Source: Flavobacteriales bacterium
GTDB taxonomy: Bacteria > Bacteroidota > Bacteroidia > Flavobacteriales > BACL11
Reading direction: 5' to 3'
Length of the DNA: 5,011 nucleotides
NCBI GenBank assembly: GCA_012960835.1
Contig: DUAL01000116.1
Coordinates: 902 to 5,912, forward strand
Under the pieces are notes generated by a model. It worked only from the letters and a program-made list of their open reading frames with translations. It had not been told where the DNA came from and searched no databases. Made by a program: the position numbers and the translations under genes. Below are positions 1-5,011 of the stretch, piece after piece. Positions within the stretch are counted from its first letter, which is position 1. The number at the start of each line of letters is the position of its first letter.

Positions 1-318
1 CCAGTACTTCTTATTTAATCTCCATCCTATATCAACACTAGGAGTAAATTGAGATTCATAAGTCTGATAACAGAGCCCAATAAATCCAATAAAACTCTCA
101 TCTTTTAGTTGATCAACAGCAAAGTAGCAGTACCCTTTTTCAATATACATTAATTTCATACGATCAATAAATTCTACTGTTTGAATTTTTGTAGCAGTTG
201 CTGGGAAAAATTCCATTACATCTGGATCAGAACTTATATCTATCATTTTAGCAATATCAGAATCTATCCAATTTCTAAAACCTAATCTTTCAGATGTAAA
301 TAAATACTTATCAGACAT
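1..318 (-). CDS. GNAT-family N-acetyltransferase (RimJ/RimL-like), C-terminus outside window
   Basis: Partial gene: 106 N-terminal residues are visible and the frame is open to the window edge. It resembles the RimJ/RimL (Acetyltransf_3) branch of the GNAT fold, which moves acetyl from acetyl-CoA to an amine on a protein or small molecule. Visible hallmarks are the opening strand TSERLGFRNW (residues 8-17), the SSDPDVMEFFP stretch (29-39), the central strands YFAVDQ and SFIGFIGL (about 64-82), and the late strand VDIGWRLNKKYW (95-106). In this family the acetyl-CoA pyrophosphate-binding loop normally follows that last motif, so the cofactor loop lies just past the edge. The ATG at 318 shares its A with the stop codon of the upstream saccharopine dehydrogenase, and GAGGAG lies 8 bases before it, so the start is secure and translation is probably coupled. 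The substrate cannot be inferred; membership of a lysine-catabolic unit is suggestive only. Family call firm, specificity unknown. Confidence 0.85.
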   Translation of the reverse strand, partial: MSDKYLFTSERLGFRNWIDSDIAKMIDISSDPDVMEFFPATATKIQTVEFIDRMKLMYIEKGYCYFAVDQLKDESFIGFIGLCYQTYESQFTPSVDIGWRLNKKYW

Positions 319-1646
319 TAGAGTTTCTCCTCAATAAAATTAATTCCATTTTCTGCTAATTCTTTTAAAACAGGAATATAGATGTCCTTAGTTGTTGGGA
401 TCTTTACTCCAGTTGATTTTATCTCTCCACTTAAAATTAACTTAGTAGCAATAGCAACAGGTAGTCCGACAGTCTTTGCCATAGCCGTATATCTTGAATC
501 ATCCCCAAAAACTAAAAGGGAAGAATTAAGTTTCTTTTGCTCGCCATTTTGCACATATTCAAACTGATGTTGCATCACTATCAAGTCCTTATCCTCAGCA
601 CCTAATGTCCATTTTTCTTCACATATTTTTTGAAAAATTTGAGCAGGTGTTGCATCTTTCATGCCAATATTAGTATCGCTAAAAACACCCAACCATTGTG
701 CTTTTTTAAACTCATCCGAATCAATTGAAATATTTAAATAATCACAAAACTTCTTCTCAACAGACATTTTATTATTAAATGGAAAAAACAAATTAATAAA
801 TTCTCTATAAGTCATATTCTCCGCATTTTCCACTTTATAAGTATCATCCGTCATCCCTAATTGAACAAACATATTCCATGATTTGCAAAAACCTTTTCTT
901 CTGAGTGTTCCTCTAAAAAGGGTTGGAATATTTTCTAATCCATACGCTTTTCGATAATTTAATGAATCCCTATTTGCATAGCCCTCAAATTCTCCTGCAT
1001 CTAGTATATTCATCTGTTCGGTGCGCTCAAATAGTTTATGATATGGAATATATTTGTATCTTCCGTGCTTGATGTATTGTGCTGTTCCTTGCCCAGCCAA
1101 AACTACATTTCTAGGGTTCCAAGTAAATTTATAATGCCAAGGGTTAGTATCATAATCAGGATGCACTAAGCCGCCACAAAAAGATTTAAAGGAAGTCAGT
1201 TCACCCCCATTTTCTTTGATACTATCAATTACTTGCATGGCGGACATATGATCAATTCCAGGATCTAAACCAATTTCATTCAGCAGGATAATTCCAGCAT
1301 TTTTTGCTTTTTCATCCAAAGCAAAAATTTCTTTTGAGACATAAGATGCTGTAACCAAATTTTTACCCAAACGGATACAAGCTTTTGCCACTGTAATATG
1401 CATTCTTGCTGGCAACATGGAGATTACAATATCAGTATTTTCTATTTCAGTTTGTCTTTGTTTATCATCCGTAACATTAAAGAAAATTGCTTTTCCACTA
1501 CTATGATTTGCAACAGCCACTTTTGCTAATTCTTCTGAAAAATCAGCCACTGTAACTTGCCAATTATTTCCCTCTGCATTATCTAACAAATACTTAATTA
1601 AGGTTACTGCTGACCTACCCGATCCTATTACTAATATCTTTTTCAT
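318..1646 (-). CDS. Saccharopine dehydrogenase, Lys9 / AASS C-terminal type
   Basis: 442-residue cytosolic oxidoreductase matching the glutamate-forming saccharopine dehydrogenase class (fungal Lys9 and the C-terminal half of animal AASS). In the catabolic direction it splits saccharopine into glutamate and 2-aminoadipate semialdehyde using NAD(P)+. The N-terminal Rossmann fold begins ILVIGSGRSA (4-13), and strand 2 ends in VTVADF with Asp35, which favours NAD over NADP (inference). The substrate domain carries family signatures: NLVTASY (96-102), NEIGLDPGIDHMSAM (123-137), CGGL (157-160), NPWHYKFTWNP (168-178), EGYANRDS (221-228), EDKDLIVM (351-358) and AMAKTVGLP (388-396). These track human AASS closely, as remembered, over the full length. 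No lysine-ketoglutarate reductase domain is fused; that partner would be a separate gene elsewhere. I chose the ATG at 1646; a TTG two codons upstream (1652) would add only Met-Lys. The stop overlaps the ATG of the GNAT gene. A biosynthetic role is less likely, since Bacteroidota generally make lysine by the diaminopimelate route. Confidence 0.9.
   Translation of the reverse strand: MKKILVIGSGRSAVTLIKYLLDNAEGNNWQVTVADFSEELAKVAVANHSSGKAIFFNVTDDKQRQTEIENTDIVISMLPARMHITVAKACIRLGKNLVTASYVSKEIFALDEKAKNAGIILLNEIGLDPGIDHMSAMQVIDSIKENGGELTSFKSFCGGLVHPDYDTNPWHYKFTWNPRNVVLAGQGTAQYIKHGRYKYIPYHKLFERTEQMNILDAGEFEGYANRDSLNYRKAYGLENIPTLFRGTLRRKGFCKSWNMFVQLGMTDDTYKVENAENMTYREFINLFFPFNNKMSVEKKFCDYLNISIDSDEFKKAQWLGVFSDTNIGMKDATPAQIFQKICEEKWTLGAEDKDLIVMQHQFEYVQNGEQKKLNSSLLVFGDDSRYTAMAKTVGLPVAIATKLILSGEIKSTGVKIPTTKDIYIPVLKELAENGINFIEEKL
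327..332 (-). promoter_or_regulatory. Possible Shine-Dalgarno GAGGAG for the GNAT gene
   Basis: Read on the minus strand, GAGGAG ends 8 bases before the ATG at 318. It lies inside the last codons of the saccharopine dehydrogenase (Glu-Glu-Lys-Leu-stop). It is the only purine-rich Shine-Dalgarno-like match at good spacing seen before a start codon here; the pckA, rsmE and DUF4159 starts have none. Because the bases also encode Glu-Glu, the match could be chance, and Bacteroidota rely little on Shine-Dalgarno pairing. Confidence 0.35.
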
Positions 1647-1667
1647 CTTCAATTTAAAAATTCTTGG

Positions 1668-1675
1668 CTAAAATA
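1668..1675 (-). promoter_or_regulatory. Weak candidate -7 element for the saccharopine dehydrogenase unit
   Basis: The minus strand reads TATTTTAG, one mismatch from the Bacteroidota TAnnTTTG consensus, ending 21 bases before the ATG at 1646. A TTG that could serve as a -33 element (1688-1690) is only 12 bases upstream, shorter than the usual spacing of about 19. The DNA is very AT-rich, so a chance match is likely. Confidence 0.2.
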
Positions 1676-1701
1676 TTATTTATTTCACAATCTTGATACT
1701 A

Positions 1702-1727
1702 TTAATCACATAAAAAAGAATGATTAA
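1702..1727. repeat. Inverted repeat TTAATCA-N12-TGATTAA in the divergent promoter region
   Basis: Two perfect 7-base arms, TTAATCA (1702-1708) and TGATTAA (1721-1727), are separated by 12 bases. The arm centres are 19 bp apart, close to two helical turns, as expected for a dimeric regulator touching one face of the DNA. The right arm sits about 28 bp upstream of the pckA -7 element, near where a -33 element would be. It could be an operator for pckA, for the leftward unit, or for both. A chance origin is possible in such AT-rich DNA, and no regulator can be named. Confidence 0.3.
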
Positions 1728-1754
1728 AGGTATAGATGAATAGATTTTTTGCTT

Positions 1755-1762
1755 TAACTTTG
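1755..1762 (+). promoter_or_regulatory. pckA promoter, Bacteroidota -7 element TAACTTTG
   Basis: TAACTTTG matches TAnnTTTG exactly and continues as CACCCC, a frequent sequence downstream of Bacteroidota promoters. The start of transcription would be about 1767-1770, leaving an A-rich leader of roughly 25 bases before the ATG at 1793 and no Shine-Dalgarno. No TTG stands at the usual -33 distance, so the upstream element is weak or replaced by an activator. Confidence 0.65.
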
Positions 1763-1792
1763 CACCCCTAAAATCAAAACGAAAAAACAATT

Positions 1793-3403
1793 ATGACCGA
1801 AACAGGCAAGCGAGCAAATAATGCTACCATCTCTGATTTAGGAATAAAAAATGCTACTGCACACTGGAACTTATCCCCAGAAGAATTGGCAAATATTTCA
1901 GTTGAAAAAGGACAAGCAACCTTAACCTCAACAGGAGCAATCAACATCAACACAGGCGAGTTTACTGGCCGATCGCCAAAGGATCGATTTATTGTGCGTG
2001 ATGCCATTACTGAAGAATCAGTATGGTGGGGGAATGTTAACTTATCCTTTGATGAAGATAAATTTGATGCACTGTACCAAAAAGTAGTAACTTATTTAAG
2101 CGGAAAAGAACTTTATGTAAGAGATGCTTATGCATGTGCAGAAGAAAAATACAGAATGAATATTCGTGTGGTGACTGAATATGCTTGGAGCAATATGTTT
2201 GCTTACAATATGTTCTTACGCCCAACAGATGCTGAAATTGAAAATTTTGATGCAGAATGGACAATCTTGAACGCTCCAGGATTTATGGCAGATGCTGAAG
2301 TTGATGGTACTCGTCAGCACAACTTTGTCATCCTTAATTTTACAAAAAAGATTATCTTGATTGGAGGAACAGGTTATACTGGTGAAATCAAAAAAGGAAT
2401 TTTCTCAGCACTGAATTTTATATTGCCTTTTCAAAAAAATGTATTGGCCATGCATTGCAGTGCGAATACTGGGAAAGAGGGTGATACAGCAGTATTCTTT
2501 GGATTATCTGGAACAGGAAAAACCACCCTATCGGCAGACCCAAACAGAAACCTAATTGGTGATGATGAGCATGGTTGGAGTGGAAATACAATTTTTAATT
2601 TTGAAGGAGGTTGTTATGCGAAATGTATTGACCTTTCTGCTGAGAAAGAGCCTGATATTTTTGCAGCCGTTAAAACTGGTGCACTTTTAGAAAATATTTC
2701 CTTTTTTGAAGGCAGCAATGAGGTAAACTATGAAGATACTTCTATTACTCAAAACACCAGAGTAAGTTACCCTATTGACCATATTGATAATATTGCAAAA
2801 CCATCACTGGGGAAAAATCCAAGAAATATTTTCTTTTTAACGGCTGATGCATTTGGTGTATTGCCTCCTGTATCCAAGCTAACAGCTGGGCAAGCCATGT
2901 ATCATTTCATCTCAGGTTATACTGCTAAGGTTGCAGGAACTGAGGCGGGAGTTACTGAGCCACAAACTACTTTCTCTGCTTGTTTTGGCGCTCCATTTAT
3001 GCCTTTACATCCCACAAAATATGCTGAAATGTTAGGGAAAAAAATGAGAGAACACAATGTTAATGTCTGGTTGATTAACACGGGTTGGTCAGGAGGAGAA
3101 TATGGTGTTGGTGAGCGTATCTCTTTGAAATACACAAGAGCTATGATTACAGCCATCTTAAATGGAGAGTTGGAAACAGTTGAGTACACAAAGCATGCTG
3201 TATTTGGATTGCAAATGCCAACTACATGTCCTAATGTACCTTCAGAGATTTTGAGCCCTAGAAATACTTGGGCTGATAAAAATGTTTATGATAACAAATC
3301 CAATGAATTAGCGGATGCATTCAATGCTAATTTTGATCAATTTTCCGGTATTGCAAATGCTGAAATTTTAGATGCAGCACCTAAGGCGACAGTAAGAAAT
3401 TAG
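1793..3403 (+). CDS. pckA: Phosphoenolpyruvate carboxykinase (ATP)
   Basis: 536-residue cytosolic enzyme (EC 4.1.1.49) converting oxaloacetate plus ATP to PEP, CO2 and ADP, the first committed step of gluconeogenesis from TCA-cycle intermediates. Family motifs appear in order: GRSPKDRF with substrate-binding Arg60 (51-66 region), GYTGEIKKG with Tyr195 and metal-ligand Lys201, MHCSAN with metal-ligand His221, the P-loop GLSGTGKTTLS (237-247), the Mg/Mn-binding GDDEHGWS (256-263, Asp257/Asp258), FEGGCYAK (270-277), NTRVSYPIDHI with Arg323 (321-331), FLTADAFGVLPPVS (348-361) and NTGWSGG (429-435). Every catalytic residue I know from E. coli PckA has a counterpart. Length is normal for the ATP type; the GTP type is longer and lacks these motifs. 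The ATG at 1793 follows an A-rich leader typical of the phylum. It is transcribed alone: its own promoter lies upstream and a strong terminator follows. In some members the enzyme also runs anaplerotically, forming oxaloacetate from PEP. Confidence 0.97.
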   Translation: MTETGKRANNATISDLGIKNATAHWNLSPEELANISVEKGQATLTSTGAININTGEFTGRSPKDRFIVRDAITEESVWWGNVNLSFDEDKFDALYQKVVTYLSGKELYVRDAYACAEEKYRMNIRVVTEYAWSNMFAYNMFLRPTDAEIENFDAEWTILNAPGFMADAEVDGTRQHNFVILNFTKKIILIGGTGYTGEIKKGIFSALNFILPFQKNVLAMHCSANTGKEGDTAVFFGLSGTGKTTLSADPNRNLIGDDEHGWSGNTIFNFEGGCYAKCIDLSAEKEPDIFAAVKTGALLENISFFEGSNEVNYEDTSITQNTRVSYPIDHIDNIAKPSLGKNPRNIFFLTADAFGVLPPVSKLTAGQAMYHFISGYTAKVAGTEAGVTEPQTTFSACFGAPFMPLHPTKYAEMLGKKMREHNVNVWLINTGWSGGEYGVGERISLKYTRAMITAILNGELETVEYTKHAVFGLQMPTTCPNVPSEILSPRNTWADKNVYDNKSNELADAFNANFDQFSGIANAEILDAAPKATVRN

Positions 3404-3422
3404 ATTTGACTAGTTAGATATT

Positions 3423-3453
3423 AAGGAAGCTGAGCAAATGCTCGGCTTTTTTT
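3423..3453 (+). terminator. Intrinsic terminator of pckA
   Basis: An 8-bp stem pairs AGCTGAGC (3428-3435) with GCTCGGCT (3440-3447), with one G-U pair and a four-base AAAT loop, followed by a run of seven T (3447-3453). The upstream AAGGA can pair further with the T-run. It starts about 20 bases after the pckA stop. It isolates pckA from rsmE, whose putative -7 element begins two bases after the T-run. Confidence 0.9.
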
Positions 3454-3454
3454 A

Positions 3455-3462
3455 TACTTTTG
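3455..3462 (+). promoter_or_regulatory. Putative rsmE -7 element TACTTTTG, next to the start codon
   Basis: TACTTTTG is an exact TAnnTTTG match ending only four bases before the ATG at 3467. Since Bacteroidota transcripts usually begin about 4-7 bases after this element, the message would begin at or within a few bases of the ATG. The -33 position falls inside the pckA terminator hairpin and shows no TTG. The immediately preceding terminator makes an independent promoter here necessary, which supports the call. Confidence 0.5.
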
Positions 3463-3466
3463 AAAA

Positions 3467-4159
3467 ATGCAACTATTCTATATAGAACATCCTGAAAATG
3501 AAATAATACTGAGTGCTGAAGAAAGTAAGCACGCCACCAAGGTATTGCGTAAAAAGGAAGATGATATTTTAAATTTTACGGATGGAAAAGGAGGTTTTTA
3601 CAAAGCTGAAATTACTGTGGCTGATAGCAGAAAATGCAGGTTACAGATTGTAAGTAGTGAGCAAAAAGAAAAACAACACAATTATTATTTACATATTGCA
3701 ATTGCTCCAACAAAAAACATGGATAGGTTTGAGTGGTTTTTGGAAAAAGCAACAGAAATTGGGATTGATGAAATAACTCCTATTATTTGCGAGCACTCTG
3801 AACGGAAAATAATAAAAAAAGAAAGATGTAATAGAATATTACTTTCAGCTATGAAACAATCCTTAAAATTCTATTTACCAAAACTAAATGAAGCCATTAC
3901 TTTAAAAGACTTTTTAAAACAAGATTTTGAAGGCAATAAGTACATTGCGCATTGTGAAGAAGGGAATAAAACAGAACTTAGAGTAGAGAACATAGAACCG
4001 AGAACCCTCATACTCATAGGGCCAGAAGGCGACTTCTCTACTAGTGAAATTGAGATTGCTTTACAAAACCAATTTAAAGCCGTAAGTTTGGGAACAAGTA
4101 GATTGCGCACAGAAACAGCTGGAATTGTGGCTGTGCATACGATTAATATAAAAGATTAA
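3467..4159 (+). CDS. rsmE: 16S rRNA (uracil(1498)-N(3))-methyltransferase RsmE
   Basis: 230-residue SPOUT-fold methyltransferase (EC 2.1.1.193) that uses S-adenosylmethionine to methylate N3 of U1498 in 16S rRNA within the small subunit. Residues 1 to about 68 form the PUA-like RNA-binding domain, with the SKHATKVLRKKEDD stretch (20-33). The SPOUT domain follows with PTKNMDRFEWFLEKATEIGI (81-100), the HSERK segment (110-114), the SAM-binding GPEGDFS (185-191) and the trefoil-knot signature SLGTSRLRTETAGIVAV (207-223). The motif reads GPEGDF where many family members have GPEGGF; a conservative variant that should leave the knot intact. Length is slightly below the E. coli enzyme (about 243). 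The ATG at 3467 directly follows the promoter element and matches the usual N-terminus, so no earlier start is needed. Its stop overlaps the next ATG by one base, so the DUF4159 gene is probably translated by coupling. Confidence 0.95.
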   Translation: MQLFYIEHPENEIILSAEESKHATKVLRKKEDDILNFTDGKGGFYKAEITVADSRKCRLQIVSSEQKEKQHNYYLHIAIAPTKNMDRFEWFLEKATEIGIDEITPIICEHSERKIIKKERCNRILLSAMKQSLKFYLPKLNEAITLKDFLKQDFEGNKYIAHCEEGNKTELRVENIEPRTLILIGPEGDFSTSEIEIALQNQFKAVSLGTSRLRTETAGIVAVHTINIKD

Positions 4160-4806
4160 TGAGAACACTTACCATAATATTCCTTTTCTTTCCACTATTT
4201 ACAATAGGGCAAAACACCTATCAAATTGCTATATTAAAATATAATGGTGGTGGCGATTGGTATGCCAACCCAACTGCCCTACCCAACCTAATTGCATTCA
4301 GCAATGAAAATATTGGAACAAATATCAAAAAAGAGCCTGCAACTGTTGAAGTTGGAAGTAGTGATATATTCAACTATCCTTTCCTGCACATGACAGGACA
4401 TGGGAATGTAGTTTTTAATACTAGTGAAACAGAAAATTTACGCAACTATCTTTTAGGGGGTGGCTTCCTACATATTGATGATAATTACGGAATGGATCCT
4501 TTTGTGCGTACAGAAATAAGAAAGGTTTTCCCAGAAACTGACTTAGTAGAACTACCTACAAATCACCCAATATTCCATGGGAAATACGAATTTACAAATG
4601 GGCTTCCTAAAATCCATGAACATGATGCGAGTCCATCTCAAGCATTTGGTACTATTATTGATGGAAGATTAGTACTTCTTTACACGCACGAAAGTGATAT
4701 TGGTGATGGATGGGAAGATGCAGAAATCCATAATGACAGTGAATACATCCGATTAAAAGCCCTTCAAATGGGCGCTAATATACTGGAGTATGTTTTTGAG
4801 AATTAA
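4159..4806 (+). CDS. Exported DUF4159 domain protein, function unknown
   Basis: 215 residues. Residues 1-17 are a signal peptide: basic Arg2, a hydrophobic core LTIIFLFFPLFTI, and a probable cleavage before Gln18 (TIG/QN), a common Bacteroidota pattern. There is no lipobox cysteine and no later membrane segment, so the product is likely periplasmic. The mature part fits DUF4159: LKYNGGGDWYANPTAL (26-41), FLHMTGHGN (75-83), LRNYLLGGGFLHIDDNYG (94-111), NHPIFH (135-140), DGRLVLLYTHESDIGDGW (168-185) and a C-terminal KALQMGANILEYVF. Glycine-, His- and Asp-rich loops could bind a ligand or metal, but no known catalytic set is evident; a relation to glutamine-amidotransferase-like folds is conceivable and unproven. 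In larger DUF4159 proteins the domain is joined to other regions; here it stands alone. The start overlaps the rsmE stop as TAATG. I recall this rsmE-DUF4159 pairing from other Bacteroidota; its meaning is unknown. The stop shares bases with the convergent hutH stop. Confidence 0.85.
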   Translation: MRTLTIIFLFFPLFTIGQNTYQIAILKYNGGGDWYANPTALPNLIAFSNENIGTNIKKEPATVEVGSSDIFNYPFLHMTGHGNVVFNTSETENLRNYLLGGGFLHIDDNYGMDPFVRTEIRKVFPETDLVELPTNHPIFHGKYEFTNGLPKIHEHDASPSQAFGTIIDGRLVLLYTHESDIGDGWEDAEIHNDSEYIRLKALQMGANILEYVFEN

Positions 4807-4815
4807 AGTAATTCT
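4799..4815. repeat. Short inverted repeat over the convergent gene ends
   Basis: AGAATT (4799-4804) and AATTCT (4810-4815) form a perfect 6-bp dyad with a 5-base gap, spanning both stop codons. It is AT-rich and has no T-run after it on either strand, so it is a weak terminator candidate at best. With no spacer between the genes, it is nevertheless the only structure at the junction. Confidence 0.25.
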
Positions 4816-5011
4816 GCCTCAACCGATAAGTTTTTCAAGAAAAAAATTGACTTTTCAATATCATTATGAAGCAATCTGTCATTATCTAAAAAGTCAACTT
4901 CTTCTCTGTAGATATCCAAAATACCCTCAATAAAATCAGAAGATTTTGCATTCCTAAAAGCAATTGCCTGAGTAGCATTTAAGAGTTCAATCGCTAAAAT
5001 ACGCTCAGTAT
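4803..5011 (-). CDS. hutH: Histidine ammonia-lyase (C-terminal end only)
   Basis: The last 68 codons of a leftward gene whose start lies beyond the window. The peptide begins TERILAIELLNATQAIAFRN, followed by a YREEVDFLDNDRLLHNDIEK segment (34-53). This is the typical C-terminal pattern of histidine ammonia-lyase: ERxLAIELLxAxQAxxFR, then a helix with a Y-R-x-x-V-x-F-x-x-x-D-R motif. The enzyme (EC 4.3.1.3) removes ammonia from L-histidine to give urocanate, the first step of the Hut pathway, using an MIO cofactor made from an Ala-Ser-Gly triad that lies outside the window. Full-length members are near 500 residues, so about an eighth is visible. Related aromatic amino acid lyases (phenylalanine, tyrosine) share the fold and cannot be fully excluded from this part. 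The gene converges on the DUF4159 gene, the two stop codons overlapping within TTAA. Confidence 0.8.
   Translation of the reverse strand, partial: TERILAIELLNATQAIAFRNAKSSDFIEGILDIYREEVDFLDNDRLLHNDIEKSIFFLKNLSVEAELL

Noticed and set aside
382..567. Plus-strand open frame of 61 codons
   Set aside because: It lies wholly antisense to the well-supported saccharopine dehydrogenase and its peptide resembles no family; a shadow frame.
1647..1652. TTG start two codons upstream for saccharopine dehydrogenase
   Set aside because: The ATG at 1646 gives MKKILVIGSG, the normal N-terminus directly before the Rossmann strand; the TTG adds only Met-Lys and has no ribosome-binding site.
1749..1751. TTG as the -33 element of the pckA promoter
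   Set aside because: It lies only 3 bases before the -7 element, where a spacing near 19 is expected.
1774..2264. Two minus-strand open frames (1774-2007 and 2037-2264)
   Set aside because: Both are antisense to the start of pckA, whose motifs are unbroken; the peptides are low-complexity and lack any recognisable domain.
2917..3189. Minus-strand open frame of 90 codons
   Set aside because: Antisense to the conserved C-terminal part of pckA, with no recognisable motif.
3871..4110. Minus-strand open frame of 79 codons
   Set aside because: Antisense to the SPOUT domain of rsmE; no domain and no promoter or start context.
4799..4815. Bidirectional intrinsic terminator at the DUF4159/hutH junction
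   Set aside because: The 6-bp stem is AT-rich and neither strand has a T-run after it, so it was kept only as a low-confidence repeat.
4828..4846. T-run/A-run hairpin near the end of hutH
   Set aside because: The bases encode the in-frame Lys-Ser-Ile-Phe-Phe-Leu-Lys-Asn segment of HutH; the homopolymer pairing is explained by AT-rich codons.

Overview
The window is AT-rich chromosomal DNA that looks like Bacteroidota (Flavobacteriia/Cytophagia type). The evidence is: start regions mostly without Shine-Dalgarno sequences; two matches to the Bacteroidota -7 promoter element TAnnTTTG, one of them in the typical setting TAACTTTGCACCCC; a signal peptide ending in G-Q; and an RsmE followed directly by a DUF4159 protein. 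Genus cannot be read from the sequence.

Layout. Positions 1-1646 hold a leftward two-gene unit: a saccharopine dehydrogenase (318-1646) followed by a GNAT acetyltransferase (1-318, C-terminus beyond the window), joined by a TAATG stop/start overlap. A 146-bp divergent intergenic region (1647-1792) carries a good promoter for pckA, a weak candidate for the leftward unit, and a 7-bp inverted repeat. pckA, the ATP-type PEP carboxykinase, runs rightward (1793-3403) and ends at a strong intrinsic terminator (3423-3453). The terminator's T-run is almost directly followed by a -7 element so close to the next ATG that the rsmE message is predicted to be leaderless or nearly so. rsmE (3467-4159) overlaps the DUF4159 gene (4159-4806) by one base, again as TAATG. 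A leftward gene, the last 68 codons of a histidine ammonia-lyase (hutH), converges on it, and the two stop codons share the four bases TTAA (4803-4806).

How the genes work together. Three of the six genes fit growth on amino acids: saccharopine dehydrogenase (lysine breakdown), HutH (histidine to urocanate) and PckA (oxaloacetate to PEP, the entry to gluconeogenesis). They lie in separate transcription units, so this is a shared theme and not an operon. rsmE (ribosome modification) and the exported DUF4159 protein form a second unit whose functional link is unknown.

I found no RNA gene, mobile element, CRISPR array or clearly new system. The genes are ordinary core metabolism; the points of interest are the compact gene junctions, the regulatory DNA between the divergent genes, and the uncharacterised DUF4159 protein.
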